From Cellvibrio fontiphilus_A (GTDB taxonomy: Bacteria; Pseudomonadota; Gammaproteobacteria; Pseudomonadales; Cellvibrionaceae): DNA of 64,000 nucleotides. This document shows positions 8,913 through 16,856 of the stretch, in pieces. The notes under the pieces were generated by a model. It made no database searches. It was not told the origin of the DNA and worked only from the letters and a program-made list of their open reading frames with translations. The stretch is taken from the NCBI RefSeq assembly GCF_042646205.1, contig NZ_JBHRTF010000016.1, positions 85,486 to 149,485 of the forward strand, given 5' to 3'. Every line of letters starts with the position of its first letter. Positions within the stretch are counted from its first letter, which is position 1. The position numbers and the translations under genes are program-made.

Positions 8913-8940
8913 AAGGGGCCGCTATGCGGCCCCTTACAGA
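8913..8940 (+). terminator. Terminator-like hairpin after tadA
   Basis: Perfect 10-bp stem AAGGGGCCGC (8913-8922) with GCGGCCCCTT (8926-8935) and a 3-base loop, starting just after the tadA stop. The T tail is short (TTACA), so termination may be weak, but the position is right for the end of the operon that starts at pdxH. Confidence 0.65.
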
Positions 8941-9215
8941 TACTATCCCTTAGTAGAAGTAGTCAATATGCTCGACATTCCCTTCGATTCCCTGACCGCC
9001 TTTCCTCCTGCGCTAGCGCAATCCCTTGATGTCTCCTGACATCGCGTCCCTAACAGGTGGGCGCATCCATTGACCTTTCTTGGCCAGATCACATCATTGT
9101 CTACTTCCTTGATGTGCTCATTATGCTGGCAGGCTGGCGAGTAGAATAGTCGCCAAAGACGCTATCTCTTGTGAGACATTGACTACACTGTATAACTTTA
9201 ATATCTATTTGGGGC

Positions 9216-10628
9216 TTATTTAATAACTTTATAGCAGGGTACATATTCCCTACCGGGTAATTTCATCCGGTTATCACGTGCAAAGGAGGCCAATAGCTCA
9301 TCTATGGGATGCATGATTTCTGGATCGCCGTGTAACTCGAAGTGGCCAAACTCTTCAATCGCACAAATGCCTTCTTCTTTCACGTTGCCTGCCACTATGC
9401 CCGAGAAGGCACGGCGTAAATTGGCCGCTAGCTGATTAACTGGTTGGTTTTTGTGAAGCTCCAGATTGCGCATGTTCTCATGGGTAGGGATAAAGGGTTG
9501 CTGTAAGTCAGGGCTGATCCGCAGCTGCCAATTAAAGTAATAAGCATCATCACTCTGCTTGCGGAATTCCCTGACTTTTTTGATTCCCTCTCTCATTTCT
9601 CTTGCCACTGCTTCGGAATCATTCACAATAATTTTGTAATGGGATTGCGCTTCAGCACCCAGAGTGTTGCCAATAAAACTATCGATATGGGCAAAATAAT
9701 CTGCCGAGCTTTCTGGCCCGGTGAATACCAAAGGGAAGGGGATTTCCTTATTATCTGGATGCAAAAGTATGCCCAGAATATAAAGAATTTCCTCGGTGGT
9801 TCCTGCGCCGCCCGGGAATACAATAATGCCGTGACCCAGACGCACAAATGCCTCAAGGCGTTTTTCAATGTCCGGCATAATGGCTAACTGATTAACGATT
9901 GGGTTAGGTGCTTCAGCAGCGATAATGCCCGGCTCAGTGATGCCAATGTAGCGACCATTATTGATGCGCTGTTTAGCGTGGCCAATCGTTGCTCCCTTCA
10001 TTGGGCCCTTCATGGCTCCTGGCCCGCAGCCGGTGCAAATATCAAGACTACGCAGACCGAGTTGATAGCCAACTTCTTTGGTGTATTCATATTCAACGCG
10101 ATTAATTGAGTGCCCACCCCAGCAGACCACCAGGTTGGGGTCTAGACCTGGCTGCAACAAATTGGCGTTGCGCAGCATATGGAATACCGCATCGGTAATG
10201 CCCTCGGAACTGTTTAAATTAAATTTCGGATTACCTTTAATTTCATCATTGGTGTAAATCACATCGCGCAAAACGGTAAACAAATGTTCGCTAATACCGC
10301 GAATCATTTTGTCGTCTACAAAAGCATTGGCCGGCGCATTTTTAACCGCGAGTTTTATTCCCCTTTCTTGCTGCACAATACTGATATCAAAATCTTTATA
10401 CCGTTCCAGCAATTCTTTGCCGTCATCCAAGTCATTACCTGTATTTAGTACGGCAAGAGAGCAGCTGCGGAATAATTTATAAAGTCCGCTTTGACTGGAG
10501 TCCAAGAGTTTCGCGGCTTCTATTTTGGAGAGCGCGTTCAGTTGGTCGATGGGTGAAATAAGTGCGTCTACCGTTTTATAAACACCGGGTTCGGTGAGAA
10601 TGGGTTGATTTGGGTTCAGATTGCTCAT
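9216..10628 (-). CDS. ppnN: Pyrimidine/purine nucleotide 5'-monophosphate nucleosidase (LOG family)
   Basis: A 470-residue homologue of E. coli PpnN (YgdH), which hydrolyses nucleoside monophosphates to base and ribose 5-phosphate and is controlled by (p)ppGpp. The N-terminal part (ISPIDQLNALSKIEAAKLLDSS) and C-terminal part (MHPIDELLASFARDNRMKLPG) are the extensions that separate PpnN from short LOG proteins. The central Rossmann-like domain shows the lysine-decarboxylase-like motif FPGGAGTTEEILYILGILL with the catalytic PGGxGT loop. The start at 10628 has AAGGA five bases upstream; an in-frame ATG 15 bases earlier lies before that site and is less likely. The gene is monocistronic, with a divergent carboxylesterase gene across a gap of about 180 bases. 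Confidence 0.94.
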   Translation of the reverse strand: MSNLNPNQPILTEPGVYKTVDALISPIDQLNALSKIEAAKLLDSSQSGLYKLFRSCSLAVLNTGNDLDDGKELLERYKDFDISIVQQERGIKLAVKNAPANAFVDDKMIRGISEHLFTVLRDVIYTNDEIKGNPKFNLNSSEGITDAVFHMLRNANLLQPGLDPNLVVCWGGHSINRVEYEYTKEVGYQLGLRSLDICTGCGPGAMKGPMKGATIGHAKQRINNGRYIGITEPGIIAAEAPNPIVNQLAIMPDIEKRLEAFVRLGHGIIVFPGGAGTTEEILYILGILLHPDNKEIPFPLVFTGPESSADYFAHIDSFIGNTLGAEAQSHYKIIVNDSEAVAREMREGIKKVREFRKQSDDAYYFNWQLRISPDLQQPFIPTHENMRNLELHKNQPVNQLAANLRRAFSGIVAGNVKEEGICAIEEFGHFELHGDPEIMHPIDELLASFARDNRMKLPGREYVPCYKVIK

Positions 10629-10804
10629 AGTGTTCCTTAGCATCGGTGATGCGTTTGTTTGCCATCATATGGACAGCGGTAATTTTATTTTGTTATCCCT
10701 AGTGTAGTGCTAATTTCTCGGGAGTGTACTTTCTTGGGGCCTTGTCTGCTGATTTGGCATTTTTTGTGTGTTTTTTGATCTTCTTGTGGTTGAGTGAGGG
10801 GCAG

Positions 10805-11470
10805 ATGGAATATTTATCCTGTGTGGAAATTGAGACTGGTAAGACTCCAGTTACTGCAAGTGTAATTTGGTTGCATGGCTTAGGTGCCGATGGTCACGAT
10901 TTTGTGCCTGTTATATCAGAGTTGAATTTGCCGGATCATCTTGCGATTCGTTTTTTATTTCCTCATGCGCCCGAGTTGCCCGTAACGGTAAATGGTGGCT
11001 ACTTAATGCCCGCTTGGTATGACATTCTGGAAATGAATTTGGAGCGCAAAATAGATTTGCCGCAACTGCTTGCCAGTGCCAAAAAAATACAAGCGCTGAT
11101 AGAGCGGGAAATAGCGCGTGGTATTCCACCGCAGCGAGTTTTACTGGCCGGATTTTCACAGGGTGGGGCTGTGGCATACCAAGCTGGTTTGAGCCTCGAT
11201 AAACCTTTGGCGGGTCTATTGGTTATGTCCAGTTATTTGGCAGGTCAAGCTAGTCTTGAAATCAATCCAGCCAACCAATTAACACCGATATTGATTCAGC
11301 ATGGGCTTCAGGATCATATAGTCCCTGAGGTATTAGGACAGCGTGCTTTTCGCTTCTTGAGTGATAATGGTTGTAAGCCTGAGTATGAGTCTTATGCGAT
11401 AGATCACAGCTTGTGCGCTGAACAGATTGAGTCGATTTCTCAATGGATTCAGCGCATTTTTAAACAATAA
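10805..11470 (+). CDS. Carboxylesterase/phospholipase, acyl-protein-thioesterase-like
   Basis: A 221-residue cytoplasmic alpha/beta hydrolase of the carboxylesterase II/phospholipase family. IWLHGLGADGHDFVPV begins the fold, RFLFPHAP and MPAWYD follow, and the nucleophile elbow AGFSQGGAVA carries Ser118. Asp170 (HGLQDHIVP) and His201 (AIDHSLCAEQI) complete the triad. In homologues the His is usually in GHxVCxEE, so the local DHSLCAEQ is only slightly changed. The ATG at 10805 has GAGGGG immediately upstream; the open frame extends 27 codons further to a GTG, but that part encodes a hydrophobic stretch unlike homologues. The gene runs end-to-end into the GH84-like gene on the other strand with no gap between stops. 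Confidence 0.9.
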   Translation: MEYLSCVEIETGKTPVTASVIWLHGLGADGHDFVPVISELNLPDHLAIRFLFPHAPELPVTVNGGYLMPAWYDILEMNLERKIDLPQLLASAKKIQALIEREIARGIPPQRVLLAGFSQGGAVAYQAGLSLDKPLAGLLVMSSYLAGQASLEINPANQLTPILIQHGLQDHIVPEVLGQRAFRFLSDNGCKPEYESYAIDHSLCAEQIESISQWIQRIFKQ

Positions 11471-12556
11471 TTATTCTGTTAGACAGGCGGGATCAAAGGT
11501 ATAAACACCATCTAGCCAATTGATAATTTCCTGAGCATAGGGGTTGTCGCCAAATTGGCTGTAGCGCGTGCGCAAGTATTGCTGTTCTATATGGTTAAGG
11601 TTTTTTAAACCCTTATCTTGCAGTGTGTTTATATCTTCCGCTAAACATTGTGAAAACGCGTCCCCGCACAGTTCTTTGATTATGTGCGGGAAGATGTTGT
11701 CCGGTGAGTAAAGAGCTTGCTGAGAATAGGCAAGGGGCAAACTTGCCAATGGAATGCGTGAAAGCCACGCTTGGTTCATTGGGTTGACAGCGTGACCAGA
11801 TAGTTTTCCCTCTAGCTGGCTGTGTGCTTTATTGAATGCTCGAAGCTGCAATAAATTGGATTTTACGGCGCCGTCATTCACCGGATAATTATCCCAAAGA
11901 AAAGGTTTTCTACCTATTAGCATTTCAACTTCTGATAAATGTTCATGGCTGTAGGCGTTAGAGCACACCTTTTCTCCGGTCCAAAATATATCGATATTTT
12001 TATCTAACTTACGGGAGAAAGTTTGCCAATAATTATCAGGCATGGTGCCAAATACTTTCTCAAGCACCGGATCAAAGCTGTAATAAGTGGGGCAAAAAAT
12101 AATTCGTTTGGCGCAGCTCAGCTCTGCGGCTTCATGTACGATATCAATTTGGATGTCCGCTAGGCTGGGAATATCACCGCGCATATCATCAAATAATATG
12201 CAAAGAATATCGGGTTGCAGGTGATTGATTTGCTTGATGCGCTGTTTTAATTGTTCGCGTTGGTGGGTTTGATTGCCCAGATAAATTTCATGCGGACTAA
12301 GCCCTATGCCAAAGTTGATGTGCTCATCCGCATAAACGCCCCGCAGTTTGGATATTTTTTCTTTGGTTGTTGCTGGCCAATCTTCTTGCCAGATGCGCCG
12401 TAAGTGTTTGTCACTTTTTGGTGCATAGATATAAAAATCATAACCCTGATCAGCAAGAAATTCGGCGTAAGTTTCGCGCTCGCTCCATGTCCATTCGCGG
12501 CCAAAAAAACCTTCGATGATACCCAGAGGTGTTGAATATTTTTTATCCGTAAGCAT
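11471..12556 (-). CDS. GH84-like beta-N-acetylglucosaminidase (NAGidase domain), no signal peptide
   Basis: A 361-residue single-domain protein. The N-terminal GIIEGFFGREWTWSER, YIYAPKSDKHLRR and the twin aspartates in ILCILFDDMRGD (Asp123, Asp124) are hallmarks of the GH84 (O-GlcNAcase/hyaluronidase-type) catalytic barrel, where the Asp pair drives substrate-assisted hydrolysis. FCPTYYS and the IFWTGEKVCS strand also fit, as does LWDNYPVND. Secreted bacterial GH84 enzymes normally carry a signal peptide and extra modules; this one has neither and probably acts in the cytoplasm on N-acetylglucosaminides taken up or released in recycling. The gene converges with the carboxylesterase gene. The catalytic assignment is good; the natural substrate is unknown. 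Confidence 0.85.
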   Translation of the reverse strand: MLTDKKYSTPLGIIEGFFGREWTWSERETYAEFLADQGYDFYIYAPKSDKHLRRIWQEDWPATTKEKISKLRGVYADEHINFGIGLSPHEIYLGNQTHQREQLKQRIKQINHLQPDILCILFDDMRGDIPSLADIQIDIVHEAAELSCAKRIIFCPTYYSFDPVLEKVFGTMPDNYWQTFSRKLDKNIDIFWTGEKVCSNAYSHEHLSEVEMLIGRKPFLWDNYPVNDGAVKSNLLQLRAFNKAHSQLEGKLSGHAVNPMNQAWLSRIPLASLPLAYSQQALYSPDNIFPHIIKELCGDAFSQCLAEDINTLQDKGLKNLNHIEQQYLRTRYSQFGDNPYAQEIINWLDGVYTFDPACLTE

Positions 12557-13134
12557 GGTTGGTAACTCCGCGGCTGATATTTATTGCTGGTTGTAAATGA
12601 GCGGTTAATCTTTTAATTATGGAAATATTTGCTGCTTCTTTTTAGGTGTTTCTCGCGCACTTGGTTGTTGTTGAGAGTTTCCCACTTTTTTTAAAAGGGA
12701 GTGCTTTTTAATGCGCTCTACTGGGATTGGCGTTAATTGACACTCCATGGTCATCTGCCTATGATAGCGGCCTTTTCGAGTTGGGCAATTTTGGCGGGTT
12801 TTTGCAGGGATTTAGCGCAATTAAACCACTAATGTGCTGCATTATCCCAATGATTTTTTCATATAGGTTCGTGCTTTCGCATCTGAATTGCTCATTAATG
12901 CTGGTCTCTAGGATGACCTGTGGGTCCAAGGGTAAAAAGTAGGAAGCGCATCACTTCCATTTCTTGTGCAAATCCCGGATGCAGATGCAAAACGGTATCG
13001 GATTCTGCGGAAGGTTCCTCCGCAACAGGGGTAAGATTTTTACCGCTATCAAAACTAAAAAGTGGAACCAGTTTAAAAATCAACCGCCTCTATATTAGGT
13101 GCATCACCTATACAACATTGTTTGTGGAGTAGAA
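12557..13134. other. 578-base gene-poor region before pgi
   Basis: I see no convincing gene here. It holds a near-consensus promoter (12737-12765), several short stem-loops between about 12911 and 13045 (for example GGAAG-CTTCC at 12942-12958 and TGCGGA-TCCGCA at 13006-13024), and a small hairpin AGGTG-CAT-CACCT at 13097-13109 just before the pgi ribosome-binding site. Short open frames exist on both strands, but none has a recognisable product. A long structured pgi leader or a small RNA gene are both possible. Confidence 0.5.
12737..12765 (+). promoter_or_regulatory. Sigma-70-type promoter upstream of pgi
   Basis: TTGACA (12737-12742), a 17-base spacer, then TATGAT (12760-12765): only one mismatch to consensus over both boxes and ideal spacing. 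Transcription would begin near 12772 and give pgi an untranslated leader of about 360 bases, or could make a separate RNA. Confidence 0.65.
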
Positions 13135-14799
13135 ATGACCAAGCCTGACGTGCGCCCTACCGACCTGCCTTCGTGGAAAATACTTGAAGCCCATGCGGCG
13201 CAAATGAAAGACCGCCACCTTAAAGAATTGTTTGCCGAAGATGACAAGCGATTTAACAAGTTCTCTCTGCAGCTTACCCCCTTCTTATTTGACTACTCCA
13301 AAAATCTTATCACTGATGAAACGAAGGCGGCTCTCTTGGCTTTGGCTGAAGAGTCGGGTGTTGAGTCTTGGCGGACCAAAATGTTTGCTGCAGAGCATAT
13401 AAATGCAACTGAAGATCGCGCGGTAATGCATGTGGCCCTGCGTGATAAATCAGTTGATCCGATTGTTATTGATGGTGTCGATGCTCGCCCGGCGGTAAAT
13501 GCCGAGCTGGAGCGTATGCGCAAGCTGAGTGAAAAGCTGCGTTCCGGCGCCTGGCTTGGCTTTACCGGAAAAACTATTACCGACATAGTGAGTATCGGTA
13601 TAGGTGGTTCTAATCTTGGGCCTCTGATGGTTTGTGAGGCGTTGAAAGCATACAGCGACAAGCGCTTTAATATGCACTTTGTTTCCAATATCGATGGTGT
13701 GCAGATCGCCGAGGTGTTGGAAGGCTTAAACCCGGAAACGACTCTATTTGCCATCTCCTCCAAAACCTTTACCACCCAAGAGACAATGACTAATGCGCGC
13801 ACGGCTGAGCAGTGGTTTATGGCGGCAGCTGGCGATAAGACGGCGATTGCCAAGCATTTTGTGGCGGTATCTACCAATCGCAAACTAGTAACTGCTTTTG
13901 GAATTGCAGAAGAAAATATTTTCGACATGTGGGATTGGGTTGGCGGGCGCTTCTCTCTCTGGTCAGCGATTGGCTTGCCAATTGTATTGTCACTTGGCTT
14001 TGAGTTGTTCGACGAGTTGTTGCAAGGCGCTTACGCGATGGATCAACACTTCAAAACGGCTCCGTTGGCTGAGAATGCGCCGGTCATGCTGGCCTTGGTA
14101 GGGATTTGGAACCGTAACTTCCTCGGCTATCCTGCGCATGCGCTTTTGCCATATGATCAATGTTTGCACCGCTTTCCCGCTTATATGCAACAAGCGGAAA
14201 TGGAGAGTAACGGTAAATCCGTTAATTGGGCGGGCGAACAAATCAGCTACGGCAGTGTTCCGCTGGTTTGGGGTGAAGTGGGTATCAACGGTCAGCATGC
14301 GTTTTATCAGATGCTGCACCAAGGTACAGATATCATTCCTGCAGATTTTATTGGCTCGGTTACGCCAAATCTTGTTGTTGAAGGGCATCACGATGCGCTG
14401 ATGGCCAATTTCTTCGCCCAAACCCAAGCGCTGATGTTGGGCATAGACGCCAATCAAGTGCGTAGCGAGTTGACCGCAAAAGGTGTGAGTGCCGAGCGTA
14501 TTGAAGAGATTGTCGAGCATAAGGTTCATCGTGGTAATCGCCCCAGCAATACCCTGTTGCTGAATAAAGTTGATGCCTTTTCCTTGGGGGCTCTGATTGC
14601 GCTTTATGAGCACAAAATCTTTGTTCAAGGTATCATTTGGCGCATCCACTCCTTTGATCAGTGGGGTGTCGAATTAGGCAAGGTGCTGGCTGCTGGTATC
14701 CAGCCGGAGCTGGATGTTAATAAGGCAACCAACACCAAGCACGATGCCTCTACCCGTAACCTGATCGACTATTACAAGCGCGCCAAGTCAGCTAGCTAG
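13135..14799 (+). CDS. pgi: Glucose-6-phosphate isomerase
   Basis: Interconverts glucose 6-phosphate and fructose 6-phosphate. The 554-residue length and the motifs IGIGGSNLGPLMVCEAL, FAISSKTFTTQETMTNA, FDMWDWVGGRFSLWSAIGLP, the catalytic GHHDALMANFF region and the C-terminal SFDQWGVELGKVLA are those of the bacterial Pgi family. ATG at 13135 follows GGAG by five bases and matches the family N-terminus (TDLPSWKILEAH); an upstream GTG at 13099 overlaps a small hairpin and is less likely. Sitting before edd-zwf-pgl-eda it lets fructose 6-phosphate re-enter the Entner-Doudoroff route, which is how related bacteria lacking a usable phosphofructokinase run a cycle; that last point is inference. Confidence 0.97.
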   Translation: MTKPDVRPTDLPSWKILEAHAAQMKDRHLKELFAEDDKRFNKFSLQLTPFLFDYSKNLITDETKAALLALAEESGVESWRTKMFAAEHINATEDRAVMHVALRDKSVDPIVIDGVDARPAVNAELERMRKLSEKLRSGAWLGFTGKTITDIVSIGIGGSNLGPLMVCEALKAYSDKRFNMHFVSNIDGVQIAEVLEGLNPETTLFAISSKTFTTQETMTNARTAEQWFMAAAGDKTAIAKHFVAVSTNRKLVTAFGIAEENIFDMWDWVGGRFSLWSAIGLPIVLSLGFELFDELLQGAYAMDQHFKTAPLAENAPVMLALVGIWNRNFLGYPAHALLPYDQCLHRFPAYMQQAEMESNGKSVNWAGEQISYGSVPLVWGEVGINGQHAFYQMLHQGTDIIPADFIGSVTPNLVVEGHHDALMANFFAQTQALMLGIDANQVRSELTAKGVSAERIEEIVEHKVHRGNRPSNTLLLNKVDAFSLGALIALYEHKIFVQGIIWRIHSFDQWGVELGKVLAAGIQPELDVNKATNTKHDASTRNLIDYYKRAKSAS

Positions 14800-14820
14800 G
14801 CTGGCGCAATAACTACTCAA

Positions 14821-14871
14821 GCGCTGGGCAAAGTACCCGGCGCATCCACCGACAGGCAATAATGCCTGTCG
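14821..14871 (+). terminator. Two tandem hairpins between pgi and edd
   Basis: The first stem is GCGCTGGG (14821-14828) with CCCGGCGC (14836-14843), including one G-T pair. The second is the perfect 9-bp CGACAGGCA (14850-14858) with TGCCTGTCG (14863-14871) and loop ATAA. Neither is followed by a T run. They could be an attenuating or RNA-processing structure between the genes, or the second could be a palindromic operator for edd. I cannot separate these by sequence. Confidence 0.45.
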
Positions 14872-14903
14872 TAGGTACGGCCCCATAGAGCAATGGTATC
14901 CAC

Positions 14904-16736
14904 ATGACTGAAGTGTTAAAAACTGATCCGCGACTTGTTGAAATTACTGAGCGAATCGTCGCTCGGAGCCGTGACGCACGTGCTGCCTACTTGGCGCGCG
15001 TAAATCGCTTCCGCAATACGGGGCCGGCGCGACATCATTTGGGTTGTGCAAACCTTGCTCACGGTTTTGCTGCCTGTAATAGCGAAGATAAGGCAGCCTT
15101 GGCTGAGGGGCAGGCCCCCAACCTCGGAGTAGTAAGCGCCTACAACGAAATGCTATCCGCTCATGTCCCATATGGTGAGTACCTTGAGCCAATCAAGGCT
15201 GCTGCTAAAGAGATGGGCATGACTGCGCAGATGGCAGGCGGTGTACCGGCTATGTGCGACGGTGTTACCCAGGGGTTCCCTGGCATGGAAATGTCGCTGT
15301 TCAGTCGCGACGTAATTGCCATGAGCACAGCGATTGCGCTGTCGCACGATATGTTTGATGGGGCAATGTGTCTGGGAGTATGCGACAAGATCGTTCCCGG
15401 TTTGATGATTGGTGCGCTGTCATTTGGTCAGTTGCCCATTGTTTTCATCCCGGCAGGACCTATGACGCCCGGTTTGTCCAACGCTGAAAAAGCCAAAGCG
15501 CGTCAATTGTTCGCGGAGGGTAAGGTAGGGCGCAAAGAGCTTTTAGCTGCCGAGAGCGCCTCCTATCACAGTGCTGGAACTTGTACTTTTTACGGTACTG
15601 CTAATACCAATCAGATGTTAATGGAAATCATGGGGATGCATCTCCCGGGCAGTACATTCATCAATCCCTATACCCCTTTGCGCGATGCGCTGACCCGCGC
15701 CCACGTACATCAACTGGCTCGCATTACTCAACCGGAAAACCGCGTTACTTTGTCCGACATAGTCACCGAAAAGTCGGTGGTTAATGGTATTGTCGGCCTT
15801 ATGGCGACAGGTGGATCGACTAACCATGCCATGCATATTGTGGCGATTGCGCGCGCGGCGGGTGTTATTATCGATTGGCAGGATTTGTCTGACATTTCGG
15901 ATATAATCCCTCTTATGTGTCGTATATACCCCAACGGACTGGCGGATGTTAACCGCTTCCAGGCAGTGGGTGGTATGGGCTTTTTGATCCGTGAATTGCG
16001 TGCTGCCGGCCTGTTGCATGATGATGTAAAAACCATCATGGGTGCTGAAGGTGGTATGTCCCATTACACCAAGGAACCTTTCCTTGAAAAGGGTGAATTG
16101 GTTTGGAAGGATGCTGTCGCTGAAAGCCTCGATGACTCAGTGTTGCGTCCCGCCAGCAAACCTTTTGCACCAGAAGGTGGTTTGCGTTTATTGAAAGGAA
16201 ATGTTGGGCGTTCGGTGATCAAAATTTCAGCGGTCAAACCTGAGCATCGCAAAGTAACTGCGCCGGCGATGGTTTTTCACAGCCAAGAGGAGATGCAATC
16301 TGCATTTAAGCGTGGCGAGTTGGAAAAAGATTTTATTGCTGTAGTGCGCTTTCAAGGTCCCAAGGCTTGCGGTATGCCGGAGCTGCACAAATTGACTCCC
16401 CCTTTGGGGGTGCTTCAGGATCGCGGTTTTAAAGTCGCATTGGTGACAGATGGTCGCATGTCTGGCGCCTCTGGTAAGATTCCTGCCGCCATTCATATGA
16501 CTCCTGAAGCTTTGGATAGTGGCGTGATTGGTCTGATCCAAACCGGCGATATGATCGAGCTGGATGCCGAAGCTGGTACCTTGAAGTTATTAGTGTCTGA
16601 GGAAGAGTTGACCAAGCGTCAACCGGCGCAATGCGATTTGACCAATGTCCATTATGGTATGGGGCGTGAACTCTTTGCTCCCTTCCGCGCCTCGGTGGGC
16701 TTGGCAGAAGAAGGAGCTACAGTGTTTAACTGGTAA
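14904..16736 (+). CDS. edd: Phosphogluconate dehydratase
   Basis: First committed enzyme of the Entner-Doudoroff pathway, dehydrating 6-phosphogluconate to KDPG. At 610 residues it is the normal length of the IlvD/Edd family. VVSAYNEMLSAHVPYGEY, GGVPAMCDGVTQG, MCLGVCDKIVPG, GTCTFYGTANTNQM and VTDGRMSGASGKIPAAIHMTPEA are family signatures, and they contain the cysteines expected for the iron-sulfur cluster. The start ATG has only a weak ribosome-binding site. The gene is preceded by tandem hairpins and ends with its own terminator, so it appears to be transcribed separately from zwf. Confidence 0.97.
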   Translation: MTEVLKTDPRLVEITERIVARSRDARAAYLARVNRFRNTGPARHHLGCANLAHGFAACNSEDKAALAEGQAPNLGVVSAYNEMLSAHVPYGEYLEPIKAAAKEMGMTAQMAGGVPAMCDGVTQGFPGMEMSLFSRDVIAMSTAIALSHDMFDGAMCLGVCDKIVPGLMIGALSFGQLPIVFIPAGPMTPGLSNAEKAKARQLFAEGKVGRKELLAAESASYHSAGTCTFYGTANTNQMLMEIMGMHLPGSTFINPYTPLRDALTRAHVHQLARITQPENRVTLSDIVTEKSVVNGIVGLMATGGSTNHAMHIVAIARAAGVIIDWQDLSDISDIIPLMCRIYPNGLADVNRFQAVGGMGFLIRELRAAGLLHDDVKTIMGAEGGMSHYTKEPFLEKGELVWKDAVAESLDDSVLRPASKPFAPEGGLRLLKGNVGRSVIKISAVKPEHRKVTAPAMVFHSQEEMQSAFKRGELEKDFIAVVRFQGPKACGMPELHKLTPPLGVLQDRGFKVALVTDGRMSGASGKIPAAIHMTPEALDSGVIGLIQTGDMIELDAEAGTLKLLVSEEELTKRQPAQCDLTNVHYGMGRELFAPFRASVGLAEEGATVFNW

Positions 16737-16752
16737 GCTGTTAAACATTCTG

Positions 16753-16783
16753 ACCCCGAACTTGTGTTCGGGGTTATTGTTTT
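16753..16783 (+). terminator. Rho-independent terminator after edd
   Basis: Stem ACCCCGAAC (16753-16761), loop TTGT, stem GTTCGGGGT (16766-16774), then a T-rich tail TATTGTTTT. It lies 16 bases after the edd stop. Confidence 0.85.
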
Positions 16784-16802
16784 AAAAACCTGCTGGAAAG
16801 CA

Positions 16803-16815
16803 ACAAATTTTTTGT
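16803..16815. promoter_or_regulatory. Short palindrome upstream of zwf
   Basis: ACAAA-TTT-TTTGT lies 41 bases before the zwf start, in the small space between the edd terminator and zwf. It could be an operator half-site pair or simply an AT-rich promoter element. It does not match the TTGT-N7-ACAA order of known HexR boxes. Confidence 0.25.
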
Positions 16816-16856
16816 ACCTATACCACTGTCCAGATTTATAAACAGGATTACCCCTC

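Noticed and set aside
12911..13045. Cluster of GGA motifs before pgi, considered as an RsmY/RsmZ-type small RNA
   Set aside because: Several GGA triplets occur, but those I can fold lie mainly in stems rather than loops, and no terminator with a T run follows. The region is kept only as a structured leader.
12895..13083. A 62-codon minus-strand frame before pgi
   Set aside because: It has no ribosome-binding site or recognisable family, and the space is better explained as leader RNA.
14800..16856. HexR-type operators (TTGT-N7/8-ACAA) upstream of edd and zwf
   Set aside because: No match in either gap. The zwf palindrome has the opposite half-site order (ACAAA-TTTGT).
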